DNA from: Anaeromyxobacter_A sp035538735
GTDB lineage: Bacteria > Myxococcota > Myxococcia > Myxococcales > Anaeromyxobacteraceae
DNA length: 19,301 bases
Direction: 5' to 3'
Assembly: GCA_035538735.1 (NCBI GenBank)
Contig: DATLJU010000282.1
Location: 1-19,301, forward strand
A program made the translations under genes and the position numbers. The notes beneath the pieces were generated by a model that was not told the origin of the DNA, made no database searches, and saw only the letters and a list, made by a program, of their open reading frames with translations. Of this stretch, positions 1 to 9,315 are shown piece after piece (the first letter of the stretch is position 1; every line of letters begins with the position of its first letter).

Positions 1-142
1 CCAGCACGACCTCGCGGCGCGAGAGCGGAAGCCTCACCCCGAGGAGACGGCGCACCGGCGCGTGGATCACCACCAGGCAGCCCTCGCCGGCGCTGGTTCC
101 GGGGGGGCTGAACCCCGAGACGCGCGTCTCGTCGCTCGCCAT
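1..142 (-). CDS. N-terminal fragment of a probable FHA-domain signalling protein (partial, runs off window)
   Basis: Reading the minus strand from the ATG at 142-140 gives 47 open codons to the window edge. After a Gly/Ser/Pro-rich lead of about 20 residues the peptide reads CLVVIHAPVRRLLGVRLPLS and then REVVL. A hydrophobic LVVIH strand, a basic spacer, a 'PL' strand and an 'EVVL' strand is how FHA domains often begin, as in FHA-GGDEF or FHA-activator proteins of myxobacteria. FHA domains bind phosphothreonine peptides, so a cytoplasmic signalling role is inferred. The ribosome site is weak and the diagnostic GR...S..H residues lie outside the window, so the family call is tentative. It reads away from the 589-residue gene, with the 295-bp repeat-rich gap upstream. 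Confidence 0.5.
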   Translation of the reverse strand, partial: MASDETRVSGFSPPGTSAGEGCLVVIHAPVRRLLGVRLPLSRREVVL

Positions 143-255
143 CGCGCCGAGCGTCGCACAGGCGGCCGGCGGCGCCAAGCGCACGCGCGCTGGCCGATAT
201 CGACCGCGGAGCGGATGCGAACGCGCTCGCGGTCAGGAGCTGCCCCCTCACCCTG

Positions 256-280
256 CCCTCTCCCCCGGTGGGGGAGAGGG
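256..280 (-). terminator. Strong GC hairpin downstream of the 589-residue gene, possible terminator
   Basis: Perfect 11-bp arms (256-266 and 270-280) enclose a 3-nt loop, about 160 nt past the stop codon at 438. There is no T tract, so intrinsic termination is uncertain. It may equally be an RNA-stabilising 3' structure or part of the repeat cluster. Confidence 0.3.
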
Positions 281-415
281 TCGATCACCCATGGTGACGG
301 GGCGTTTCGTCCCCCTCGCCCCGCGAAGCGGCCGGGTGTGGGGGCGGAGCCCCCACACAAGAAATCGGCGAAGCCGGCGGCTGCTCGCGCCAGCGAGCGA
401 AAGCGCCGAAGGCGC
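256..415. repeat. Intergenic cluster of short perfect hairpins, several with C(GNA)G loops
   Basis: The 143-437 gap holds no gene I can support, but it does hold a run of perfect inverted repeats. These are: 256-266/270-280 (11 bp, loop GGT); 285-289/293-297 (5 bp, loop CAT); 321-324/328-331 (4 bp, loop GAA); 336-345/349-358 (10 bp, loop GGA); 366-369/373-376 (4 bp, loop GAA); 383-388/393-398 (6 bp, loop GCCA); 403-407/411-415 (5 bp, loop GAA). From 321 onward the centres lie about 18-24 bp apart. Four of the loops are C(GNA)G, and GCGAAGC occurs exactly at 323-329 and 368-374. It sits downstream of the 589-residue gene and upstream of the FHA-like gene. The cluster could be a REP-like element, a terminator region or a structured RNA. 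Confidence 0.65.
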
Positions 416-437
416 CGCCGCCGGCCGGGGAGAGGGG

Positions 438-2207
438 CTAGGCGATCTCCAGCCACGAGAACCACACCGGGTGGTTCTCCTTGTACCACTCGAGCACCCG
501 CCGGATCGCGAGCTGCTTCTCGCGCGGCATGACCTTCTCGTCGATGCGGTCGAAGTGGACGCGCATCCCTTCGCCGTCGTGCTCGAGCGCCTGCGAGAGC
601 ATCGTCTGCAGCTCGTTGCGGATCCGGCCCGAGTCGGAGATCTTCACCGCGCGGCGGGTGTGGTCGACGCCGGAGAGGAACCGCACGAGCAGCGGGCTGA
701 ACACGTGCCGGGCCTGATCGAACGACTCCATGAGCCGGAAGGTGAACGTGATCCGGCTCTTCACCTGGCGCGTCGCGAGCTGCGTCGTCACATTGTACAC
801 GCCGTCCGAGACCTTCGTCACGCCGGACGCACCGGTGTACGGGTCGTCGCACATGTACCCGGTGCACGCGAGCGTGCGCCACTTCTTCTCCGGCAGGAAG
901 TCGTCCGCGCGCAGCACCCGGCGGCCGAGCGGCATGTTCGAGTCGCGCGCCTCGGCGATGGCCTCGGCGTAGGACTGGACTCGGGCCGCCTCGACCTCGC
1001 GCCCTCCGAGCGCCTCGACCACGCGCCGCGCGAAGTCGGGCGCCGCCGGGTCGAGCTGCATGAGGCGCCCCTCGACCGCGCACGGCTGGTCGAAGCTGGG
1101 CGAGAAGAGCGACATGGAGGCGTCGACGTCCAGCACCTCGGAGAGGCTCGCCGCCTGCATCGCCTCCGCGGTGGCGGCGTAGCCGTCGCACAGGAAGACA
1201 TGCGTCGCGCCGGCGGCGTCCTTCCAGCTCCCGACCAGGAAGTTCGGCGCGTACGTGCCCGAGTCCGTGAAGACCTCCAGGCCCGACGGCGCCTTCCAGC
1301 CGTCCTCGACGAGGTGCACGCCGAGCGCCTTCCACTCGTCCCAGAGCTTCCCGAGCCGGGCGAGACGGCTCTTGCCGCGCAGCGTCCACACGTGGACGTT
1401 CTCGCGCCTGAGGCCCGGGTAGGCGGCCTCGACGCACTCCAGCACCTTCTTGCGCTCGGTGCGATAGTCGAGCAGCACCGCCAGGCGCTCCGCCGCCTCG
1501 GTCACCCGGCGCGGGACGGTGAGGCACCCCATGTACGACTCGTACGGCTTCGACACGGTGAGCGGCGAGTCGAACAGGTGAAAGATCGCCATCGGGCCGG
1601 TCGGCTTCCCCTCGGCGAAGCGCGACGTGTTCTCGAGCGTGTCGACGGCCGCGCCCCACAGCGTGATCCCGCGCTCCTGGAGCCAGCCGTAGAACTTCTC
1701 GAACGTATGGCCCGGCTCGTTGAGGAGCCGCCGCACCCGGCGGTCGACGAGGCGTGCCACCTCGGGCCGGGCGTAGACGCGCCCGAACCCGAGCAGCGGG
1801 TTCGCCCCCATCTCCGGGGTCTCGCCGGCCTTCGGCATGAGCCCCTCGCCGAGGCTCACCATGATGGCGTGGTTCTCGGGGAGCGTCCGGGTGAGGTGCC
1901 ACAGCCCCTCGCTCATGACGTAGGCGCTGATGGCGTCGGCCGACTTCTTCACCTGGTTGAAAGCAGCCTTGTCCTTGCCCGCGCCCTCGCCGAACCCGCC
2001 GAACAGGCGCGTCCCGAGCGCCGTCACGGCCGAGGTCATGGCCAGGCAGCGGAGGATGCCGCGCGGCGTGAAGGCGCGCGAGGCCACCGGTTCGGGCTGG
2101 GAGCGGTCGATCTCGACGTCCTCCAGCCAGAGGTGGAACCGGAGCAGGACGGGGCGCGTGTCGAACGCCCACTGCGCTACGAGGTTGCGCTTGGCGAGAT
2201 CGGTCAT
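438..2207 (-). CDS. Conserved-looking 589-residue protein of unknown function
   Basis: I do not recognise this family. The start is the ATG at 2207-2205 (MTDLAKRNLVAQWAFD), because AGGTGA lies 5 nt upstream at 2213-2218. A longer frame to 2270 has no such site. The product is soluble-looking, with no signal peptide and no clear membrane span; a mildly hydrophobic stretch lies near residues 48-70. Codon use is strongly GC3, and long charged and aromatic segments suggest a real, folded protein. Features seen include a Cys pair in CTGYMCDDPYTGASGV, a lysine/arginine-rich 'YRTERKKVLE' segment, and a C-terminal helix ending YKENHPVWFSWLEIA. I found no Walker, Rossmann or metal-site signature. It stands alone: the upstream lipoprotein gene is 120 bp away, with a palindrome and promoter-like sequence between them. 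Enzyme or structural role cannot be decided from sequence. Confidence 0.88.
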   Translation of the reverse strand: MTDLAKRNLVAQWAFDTRPVLLRFHLWLEDVEIDRSQPEPVASRAFTPRGILRCLAMTSAVTALGTRLFGGFGEGAGKDKAAFNQVKKSADAISAYVMSEGLWHLTRTLPENHAIMVSLGEGLMPKAGETPEMGANPLLGFGRVYARPEVARLVDRRVRRLLNEPGHTFEKFYGWLQERGITLWGAAVDTLENTSRFAEGKPTGPMAIFHLFDSPLTVSKPYESYMGCLTVPRRVTEAAERLAVLLDYRTERKKVLECVEAAYPGLRRENVHVWTLRGKSRLARLGKLWDEWKALGVHLVEDGWKAPSGLEVFTDSGTYAPNFLVGSWKDAAGATHVFLCDGYAATAEAMQAASLSEVLDVDASMSLFSPSFDQPCAVEGRLMQLDPAAPDFARRVVEALGGREVEAARVQSYAEAIAEARDSNMPLGRRVLRADDFLPEKKWRTLACTGYMCDDPYTGASGVTKVSDGVYNVTTQLATRQVKSRITFTFRLMESFDQARHVFSPLLVRFLSGVDHTRRAVKISDSGRIRNELQTMLSQALEHDGEGMRVHFDRIDEKVMPREKQLAIRRVLEWYKENHPVWFSWLEIA

Positions 2208-2248
2208 CGAGATCACCTGGAGGTCGGCGCGCGGACGCGCGGCGGCAC

Positions 2249-2265
2249 TGTACAAAACTTGTGCA
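2249..2265 (-). promoter_or_regulatory. Near-perfect palindrome (operator candidate) in the promoter region of the 589-residue gene
   Basis: The plus strand reads TGTACAA-AAC-TTGTGCA: 7-bp arms with one mismatch around a 3-bp centre. It starts 41 bp upstream of the start codon at 2207. It sits in the only AT-rich pocket for hundreds of bases. On the minus strand TACAGT (2252-2247) could be a -10 box overlapped by the palindrome; no convincing -35 was found. This geometry suits a dimeric repressor, by inference. Confidence 0.45.
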
Positions 2266-2270
2266 GCCAA

Positions 2271-2288
2271 GATCCAAAAAGTCGGATC
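2271..2288 (-). terminator. Small hairpin with A/T-rich loop after the Cys-rich lipoprotein gene
   Basis: GATCC (2271-2275) and GGATC (2284-2288) pair around an 8-nt loop that is T-rich on the minus strand. It lies 40 nt beyond the lipoprotein stop at 2328. The stem is short, so termination is only possible. It may instead belong to the promoter region of the next gene. Confidence 0.2.
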
Positions 2289-2327
2289 GGCCGCTCCGCT
2301 CGGTTGGGTTCCGGCGGTAGGTGCGCC

Positions 2328-2603
2328 CTACTGCGGCTGACGACGGTCAGGCGCGACCCCGCTCGGGAGCTGGCCGGTCGGCCACGTGGCCGCGGCCGCC
2401 GCGCAGCGGCAGACGAGGCACCCCCGGCCGCGGTCCATCGAGCACTCCAGCGCCGTCGCGCAGCGGAGGCCTCGGTACTCGGGACAGGTCGCCGCGCCAT
2501 CGGCATCGGCTTCGGCGCGCGGCGGCGCGCCGGCACAGCCGGCGACGCCTTCGAGCGCCAGGAAGAGCGCCGCCGCCGCCAGCCATCGTCGTCCCCGCGT
2601 CAT
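2328..2603 (-). CDS. Small cysteine-rich lipoprotein, function unknown
   Basis: This is a 91-residue product starting at the ATG 2603-2601, chosen over an in-frame start at 2654 because the signal peptide begins here and AGGGGG precedes it. MTRGRRWLAAAALFLALEGVAGC is a basic n-region, a hydrophobic core and a lipobox (VAGC), so export and lipidation at Cys23 are expected. The mature part is about 70 residues with six further cysteines: CPEYRGLRC, then ALEC, then a CLVCRC cluster. This spacing suggests disulfides or a metal site, but I recognise no family. It diverges from the CusF-like lipoprotein gene with 86 bp between the starts, so the two may share regulation; a metal-related role is only a guess. 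The C-terminal tail is low-complexity Ala/Pro. Confidence 0.68.
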   Translation of the reverse strand: MTRGRRWLAAAALFLALEGVAGCAGAPPRAEADADGAATCPEYRGLRCATALECSMDRGRGCLVCRCAAAAATWPTGQLPSGVAPDRRQPQ

Positions 2604-2689
2604 CCCGCCCCCTGGCGCGCTTGTCTCGAGCGCGATGGTCGCGGAGGATGCCACCGAGCGGCGGTTTCTTCCACTTCCCGGAGCACGCG

Positions 2690-3150
2690 ATGGCGCCCCT
2701 GCGTCGGCGGCCTTGCAGATCCTCTCGCGCGGCGCTGCTGGCGCTGTCGCTGCTCGTGGGTTGCCGCGGCGGGTCGGACGCGGGAGGACCCGCGGCGGGC
2801 CCCGGCGCCCGGCGCTATACCGTCCGCGCGGAGGTCGTGGCGCTCCCGCGGCCGCAGTCCCGCCCCCCGCAGCTCACCGTCCGCCATGAGGCCATCCCGG
2901 GCTTCGTGGATCGGGAAGGCGCCACGGTCGGCATGCCCTCGATGGTGATGCCCCTCGATCTCGGCCCCGGCGCGTCGGCCGGCGGCCTCGTCCCGGGCGA
3001 CAAGGTGGAGCTGGTGCTGGCCGTCGACTGGGGGCGGCCGCTGGTCCAGATCGAGCAGCTGCGGAAGCTGCCCGCGGAGACCGTGCTGCGGCTCGAGCCG
3101 CCGCCGGCGGGCGCGGGCGCGGGCGACGCTCGGCCAAGTTCGGTCTCCGA

Positions 3151-3166
<16 letters not shown>
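2690..3166 (+). CDS. CusF-like copper-binding lipoprotein
   Basis: This is a 158-residue product from the ATG at 2690, with GGAG 7 nt upstream. A basic n-region and hydrophobic core end in the lipobox LLVGC near residue 25, so the protein should be an exported lipoprotein. The mature domain (about residues 40-138) has the order seen in CusF_Ec-type periplasmic copper-binding proteins: a YTVRAEVVALP strand, then TVRHEAIPGF, then the methionine motif MPSMVMPL, then a GLVPGDKVELVL strand and a closing V.IEQL strand. In that family the His and Met residues bind Cu(I), and the domain is often found with copper efflux or SCO1-type proteins. Here no efflux pump is adjacent. Its 3' end overlaps the oppositely oriented regulator gene by 16 bp. 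Copper binding is inferred from the motif. Confidence 0.78.
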
Positions 3167-4544
<1,378 letters not shown>

Positions 4545-4548
<4 letters not shown>

Positions 4549-6008
4549 GCGGCGACTCCTTCCAACCGTCGCGGCAGGCGCAGCCGGAACGCCGCTCCCC
4601 CGCCGGGCGCGTTGGTCCCCTCGATGTCGCCGCCGTGGGCGCGGGCGATGGCGCGCGAGATGGCGAGACCGAGGCCCGTGCCCCGCGCCTTCGTGGTGAA
4701 GAACGGCTCGAAGAGCCGCGACAGCGCCGCGGGATCGAGCCCCGGCCCCGTGTCGCGAACGGCCACGTCGGCCTCCCCGTCCCGCTCGGTGAGCGACACC
4801 GCCACCGCGCCGCCGCGGCCGGCCGCCTCGGCGGCGTTCCGCACCAGGTTCGACAGCACCTGCCGCAGCTTCGAGGGGTGGCCCGCCACCGCCGCCTGTC
4901 CCGTGATGCTCACCTCCACGCCGTCCAGCACCGCCGCCTCGCGCAGCCGCGACACCACCTCCTCGGTCGCCGCGCGCAGGTCGACCGGCTCGGGCGCCAC
5001 CTGCACCGGGCGCGAGAGGTCGAGCAGGCCCTCGACGATCTCCTTCGCCCGGAGCGTCTCCTCCTCGATGACGGCGAGGTCCTCGCGCAGCGGCCCCTCG
5101 GCGCGCTTCTGGAGCAGGCGCGTGTAGCCGAGGATGACGGCGAGCGGGTTGTTGATCTCGTGGGCGACGCCGGCCGCGAGCCTCCCGACGCCGGCCAGCT
5201 TCTCGCTCTGCACGAGCTGCTCCTGGTGCTCCTTGAGCGCGGCGGTCATCGCGTTGAACTGGCGCGCCAGCGCGCCGAACTCGTCCCGGCGGTCGAGCGC
5301 GAGCTGCGCCTCGAGGTCGCCCGCCGCGAGCCGGGCCGTCCCGGCCTGCAGCTCCGCCAGCGGCCGCGCGATGGAGCGCCCGATGGCGAGGCTCACCGCG
5401 GCCGCCAGCAGCGGCGCGCCCACGAGCAGCGCGACGATGCACCAGTACGTGCGCCGCTCGACACCGTCGGCTTCGGCGCGCTCGGCGGCGATGCGGTCCT
5501 CGAACGCGGACACGAGCTCCTCGGCCCGGTCCTGGATGCGGCTCACCACGAGCTGGGCGCGCGCGTGCTCCGCGCGCACGAACGGCAAGTCCCTCCGCAC
5601 CACCGCGGGCACGATGCTCCGGCGGAAGATGCCGTCGAGCTCGCTGCTCGCCGCCTCGATGTCCTCGACCGCGGCTCGCTCGGCGTCCGATCGGACGCGT
5701 GACTTCAGCCGCTCGGTGAGGCGGAGGACGCGCTGCTCCGCCTGCGCGTAGAAGCCGAGGTGGCTCTCGTCCCCGATGATGATGGTGTGGGCCTGGTGCG
5801 CGTACTGGTCGCGCACCGCGCTGGCGAGCTCGAGCGCCAGCCGGACCCCCTCCTCGTCGTCCATCATCCGCGCGGTCGCGACGTGGATGTGCGAGAGGCC
5901 GGCCAGCGCCAGCCAGGAGGCGAGCGCAAACGTGACCACCAGCGCGCCGAAGCCGAGCAGCAGCTTGCGTGCCGTGCCGGACCACGTTCTCAGCGGAATG
6001 GGCGCCAC
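4545..6008 (-). CDS. Membrane sensor histidine kinase, partner of the NtrC-type regulator
   Basis: This 487-residue product is read from the GTG at 6008-6006 with AGGGG 7 nt upstream. A nearby out-of-frame ATG at 5985 belongs to a shadow frame. It has TM1 at about residues 12-35 (LLLGFGALVVTFALASWLAL), an extracytoplasmic helical sensor region of roughly 150 residues, TM2 (YWCIVALLVGAPLLAAAVSL), and HAMP (RPLAELQAGTARLAAGDLE). The HisKA H-box is GVAHEINNPLAV with H283. The HATPase_c domain shows NLVRNAAEAA, DTGPGLDP and GTGLGLAISRA. The helical sensor region resembles four-helix-bundle ligand sensors, but the ligand is unknown. It should autophosphorylate and pass phosphate to the coupled regulator (GTGA overlap). 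It begins 125 bp after the reductase gene, so read-through from the sulfur operon is possible. Confidence 0.93.
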
Positions 6009-6089
6009 CTCGAGACCCCTAGCAACACTCGCGCCGTCGCGGACCTGCGCTCCGGCGCGTGGATCCGGAGGCGGGTGTCGTCCGGCGTC

Positions 6090-6106
6090 GTGACCATCGC
6101 GGTCAC
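6090..6106 (-). promoter_or_regulatory. Perfect inverted repeat between the reductase and kinase genes
   Basis: GTGACC (6090-6095) and GGTCAC (6101-6106) flank a 5-bp centre. It lies 28 bp past the reductase stop and 82 bp before the kinase start. There is no T tract, so an operator for the kinase-regulator pair is as likely as a terminator for the upstream operon. Confidence 0.35.
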
Positions 6107-6133
6107 AGTGTAACCCGCCGGAGAGGCGCGGCG

Positions 6134-7960
6134 CTAAGCGGCGGTCGCGGGCGCCGTCGCGGCAGGTTGCGCGGCCTCGCCGCCCTGCTCGATGGGCGCG
6201 AAGTCCTCCTCGCCCGCGTCCTCGAGGCGCAGCGCCTCGAGCGGCTCGACGGCGGCCCGGGCGAGCTCGAATTCCCGCGCGAAGAAGGCGCCCGCCTCCT
6301 CCCCCGGGCGACGCTCGGCGAGCCAGAGCGTGGTGAGCCGCTCGACCGCCTCCGGGACGCGCCGCCTCGGGATCTTGGCGGCGAGCTTCCCGAACCGAGC
6401 GCCCCCGTCCTCTGCCACGCCTCCGCCGAGGAGGAGGAAGTACTGCATCGCGGCGCGTCCGCCCAGCTTGCGCAGGCTGCCTTGCAGTCCGATGGCGGCG
6501 AGGTGGTGCTGGCTGCAGCCGTTCGGACACCCCGAGGCGTGGACCGGCAGGCGCTCGGCCAGGGCCGCCTCGCCGAGGCGGCCGCGCACGTGGGCGTCGA
6601 CGTCGCGCGCCAGCTCGCGGGTGCCGGTCACGGCCAGCCGGCACGATTCGGAGCCGGGGCAGGCGACGACGTCGCCCGCGCTCCCCGCGCCGGCGCGGCC
6701 CAGCCCCGCCGCCGCCAGCCGCTCGTGGAGCGCCCGCACCGCCTCGACCGCGACCCAGCGGAAGAGGACGTGGCCTCCGTTGGCGAGCCGCACCGTGCCG
6801 TCACCGTGGGCGAGGGCGAGGTCGGCCACGATGTCGAGCTGCGCGGAGGAGAGATCGCCGCGCGCCGGCGAGACCGTCACCACCGAGAAGCCGGCCTGGC
6901 GCTGCGGGCGGACGTTCGTCCTGTAGAAGAGGGCGCGCTGCGCGGCGGCGGGGGCGAGCTCGGGCGCCGTCTCCGGCAGCTGACCTGGACCGCGCGGCGG
7001 ATCGGCCGCCAGGCGCGCCGCGAGCGCGGCGGGGGCCGGCGCCGGCGGCCGGACGTGATCCGGCGGCGGCTCCTCCGCCTGGGCGTCGGGATCGAACGGC
7101 AGCAGCGGCGCGCCCTCGGCGCGGACGCGCGCGAGCTCTCCCTCGACGAGAGCCCGGAAGGCCTCGAAGCCGAGCTGCCGGACGAGGAACTTGAGCCGGT
7201 TCCGCTGCCGGTGCTCGCGGTCGCCCCGGGCGTGGAAGACCCGGACGATGGCCTCCGACAGCGCCAGCACCTCGCCTGCCGGCAGGAACTCGGCGAGGAC
7301 CGAGCCGGACGTGCACACCGTGGACGTCCCGCCCGCCACGGTGACGGCGAACCCGCGCGCGCCGTCGCGGACGCGGGCGCGGAACCCGATGTCGTGGATG
7401 GCGGTCCGGACGTGGTCTTCGCGGCACCCCTCGAAGGCGATCTTGAACTTGCGCGGCAGTGACAATCCGAGCGGGTGGCGCAGGAAGTGCCGCGATACCG
7501 CCTCGGCGTGGGGCGTCACGTCGAAGGCCTCGTCAGGTGACACGCCCGCGAGCGGACAAGCGACCACGTTCCTCACCGCGTTGCCGCACGCGCCTTGCGT
7601 GGTGAGCCCGGCCTCGCCGAGCCGCGCCAGCGCCGGGACGAGGTCCTCCTGCGCCACGAAGTGGAGCTGCACGTCCTGTCGCGTCGTGATGTGGACGAAC
7701 CCGCGCGAGAACCGGCGCGCCGCGTCCGCCAGCGCGCGCAGCTGGTCGGCCGAGAGCGCGCCCTGCGGGATCTTGGCTCGCACCATGTGCGTGCCGTCCT
7801 GGCGCTGGGGGTAGACGCCGCGCAGCACCCGGTAGGCGCGCCACGCCTCGGCGTCGATCTCGCCGCGCTCGAACCGGCGCAGCTGGTGCAAGAACGCGTC
7901 GACTTCGGCCTCATCGGCGAAGCCGGGGCGCGTGCGGGGCGAGGTGACCGTCTCGGACAT
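6134..7960 (-). CDS. Siroheme [4Fe-4S] nitrite/sulfite reductase, probably sulfite reductase
   Basis: This 608-residue protein has its ATG at 7960 with AAGGAG 6 nt upstream. It has the duplicated ferredoxin-like/siroheme architecture. The N-half carries VRAKIPQGALSADQLRALAD and TTRQDVQLHF. A middle part holds LPRKFKIAFEGC. The C-half carries the metal site, CPGSESC (C434, C440) and GCPNGC (C478, C482), the C-x5-C...C-x3-C set that binds the iron-sulfur cluster and the siroheme iron. It catalyses six-electron reduction of sulfite to sulfide or nitrite to ammonia, in the cytoplasm. It is slightly longer than usual because a Pro/Ala-rich linker (around residues 295-350) joins the halves. Siroheme synthase lies 11 bp upstream in the same operon. 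Sulfite is favoured by the YeiH neighbours, but sequence alone does not settle the substrate. Confidence 0.92.
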   Translation of the reverse strand: MSETVTSPRTRPGFADEAEVDAFLHQLRRFERGEIDAEAWRAYRVLRGVYPQRQDGTHMVRAKIPQGALSADQLRALADAARRFSRGFVHITTRQDVQLHFVAQEDLVPALARLGEAGLTTQGACGNAVRNVVACPLAGVSPDEAFDVTPHAEAVSRHFLRHPLGLSLPRKFKIAFEGCREDHVRTAIHDIGFRARVRDGARGFAVTVAGGTSTVCTSGSVLAEFLPAGEVLALSEAIVRVFHARGDREHRQRNRLKFLVRQLGFEAFRALVEGELARVRAEGAPLLPFDPDAQAEEPPPDHVRPPAPAPAALAARLAADPPRGPGQLPETAPELAPAAAQRALFYRTNVRPQRQAGFSVVTVSPARGDLSSAQLDIVADLALAHGDGTVRLANGGHVLFRWVAVEAVRALHERLAAAGLGRAGAGSAGDVVACPGSESCRLAVTGTRELARDVDAHVRGRLGEAALAERLPVHASGCPNGCSQHHLAAIGLQGSLRKLGGRAAMQYFLLLGGGVAEDGGARFGKLAAKIPRRRVPEAVERLTTLWLAERRPGEEAGAFFAREFELARAAVEPLEALRLEDAGEEDFAPIEQGGEAAQPAATAPATAA

Positions 7961-7971
7961 GCGGTGCTCCT

Positions 7972-9315
7972 TCAGGCGAGCCGCGCGGCCGCGGCGAATT
8001 GGTCGGCGTGGGCGGCGGTCGCGAGGGCGGCCACCTCGCCCACCACCAGCGTCCCCGGGAGGTGAGCGCGCTCGGGCGGGATGGGCACTTCCGCCAGGGC
8101 GGAGAGGGGCCCGGTCCAGGTGAAGGCCTCGGCGCTCGAGGCGCCGAGGAGGAGCGCAGCCGGGGTGCTCGCGCCCCAGCCGCGCGTCCGCAGCCGGGCG
8201 GCGAGGGCGACGCGCTGCGCGACGCCCATGAGGACGACCAGCGTCATTCCCTCGGGCGGGAGCGCGTCGAGGAGCGGCCCGTAGCTCGCCTCGGCGTGGC
8301 CGGAGACCACCGCGAACCCCGCGGCGAGCCCGCGGTGCGTGACGGGGATGCCGGCCAGCGCCGGCGCGGCGAGCGCCGACGAGACGCCAGGCACGACCTC
8401 GAACGCGACGCCGGCCTCCGCCAGCGCCAGCGCCTCCTCGCCACCGCGGCCGAAGACGAACGGGTCGCCGCACTTGAGCCGGACCACGCGCTGGCCGCGC
8501 CGAGCGGCGCGGATCATGAGCCGCTCGATCGCGCGCTGAGAGACGCTGGGCCGGCCGGCTCGCTTGCCGACGAGGAAGCAGCGGGCTCCAGGCGCGAGCT
8601 TCAGCAGCGCGGCGTCGACGAGCGCGTCGTAGAGGACGAGGTCGGCGGCGGCGAGCCGCTCCGCCGCGCGCCGCGTTAGGAGGCCGGGATCGCCCGGCCC
8701 CGCGCCGACGAGGGAGACGAACCCACCGGCCGGCCCGGCCCTCGGCGTCACGGCGGGGTGGTCGTAGAGCGTGTTGAGCCTGCGGAGCAGCATGGGGCGG
8801 CGGGTGGCGACCGGGACGCGCCCGCGCTTCCAGGCGCTCCGCTCCACCTCCCCCAGCTCCACCCACCGGCCGAGCTCCGCCGGCAGCACCGCGTCGATCG
8901 CCTCGCGGAGCAGACCGGCCAACGCCGGCGCCCGCCCGCCGGTCGAGATGGCCACCGTCGCGCCGCCGCGCCGGACCACCCCGGCCGTGTAGGCGCTGGC
9001 GTGCTCCGGGTCGTCCACGGCGTTCACGAGCACGCGGCGCGCCTCGGCGGCCTCGGCGACGGCGCGGTTCACCGCCGGGGTCGCCGCGGCGACCGCCAGC
9101 CAGGCGCCATCGAGGTCGGCCGGGACGAAGGCGCGCCGCGCCACCACCGCCGCGCTCGCGGCGACCTCCTCACGCACCTCGGGCGCGACCACGGTGACAC
9201 GCGCCCCCACCTCGGCGAGCTGCCGCACCCGCACGGCGGCCATGGCCCCGCCACCGACCACCACCACCTCGCGGCCAGCGAGCTTCACGAACAGCGGCAG
9301 GAGCTCGGGCGTCAC
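7972..9315 (-). CDS. cysG: Siroheme synthase (precorrin-2 dehydrogenase/ferrochelatase fused to uroporphyrinogen-III methyltransferase)
   Basis: This is a 447-residue two-part enzyme. The start is taken as the GTG at 9315-9313, whose GTGA overlaps the stop of the 79-residue gene; a second in-frame GTG lies at 9327. The N-terminal NAD-binding part (about 1-200) has VVVVGGGAMAAVRVRQL, NAVDDPEHAS and ISTGGRAPALAGLLRE, as in CysG dehydrogenase/chelatase domains. The C-terminal part (about 205-447) has the SAM-dependent tetrapyrrole methylase motifs VSLVGAGPGDPGLLT, VGKRAG, VRLKCGDPFVFGRGGEE and VPGVSSALAAPALAGIPVTHR. Together they convert uroporphyrinogen III to siroheme through precorrin-2 and sirohydrochlorin. 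The next gene encodes the siroheme-dependent reductase, so the operon makes cofactor and apoenzyme together. Length is close to the E. coli enzyme. Confidence 0.94.
   Translation of the reverse strand: MTPELLPLFVKLAGREVVVVGGGAMAAVRVRQLAEVGARVTVVAPEVREEVAASAAVVARRAFVPADLDGAWLAVAAATPAVNRAVAEAAEARRVLVNAVDDPEHASAYTAGVVRRGGATVAISTGGRAPALAGLLREAIDAVLPAELGRWVELGEVERSAWKRGRVPVATRRPMLLRRLNTLYDHPAVTPRAGPAGGFVSLVGAGPGDPGLLTRRAAERLAAADLVLYDALVDAALLKLAPGARCFLVGKRAGRPSVSQRAIERLMIRAARRGQRVVRLKCGDPFVFGRGGEEALALAEAGVAFEVVPGVSSALAAPALAGIPVTHRGLAAGFAVVSGHAEASYGPLLDALPPEGMTLVVLMGVAQRVALAARLRTRGWGASTPAALLLGASSAEAFTWTGPLSALAEVPIPPERAHLPGTLVVGEVAALATAAHADQFAAAARLA

Noticed and set aside
256..415. CRISPR array
   Set aside because: The units are different small palindromes, not identical repeats with unique spacers, and no cas gene is nearby.
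2208..2270. Upstream start for the 589-residue gene at 2270
   Set aside because: The extension covers the AT-rich palindrome and promoter-like sequence, while the ATG at 2207 has a well-spaced AGGTGA.
67..2277. Minus-strand 736-codon frame overlapping the 589-residue gene in another frame
   Set aside because: Composition is Arg/Ala/Gly noise without motifs; the other frame has good codon bias and a ribosome site.
291..2948. Long plus-strand open frame of 885 codons opposite the 589-residue gene and beyond
   Set aside because: Arg/Ala/Gly/Pro/His-rich low-complexity translation, runs across intergenic hairpins and both lipoprotein genes; a GC-driven shadow.
6059..7462. Plus-strand frame opposite the nitrite/sulfite reductase gene
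   Set aside because: Antisense shadow; the minus strand has the conserved cysteine motifs.
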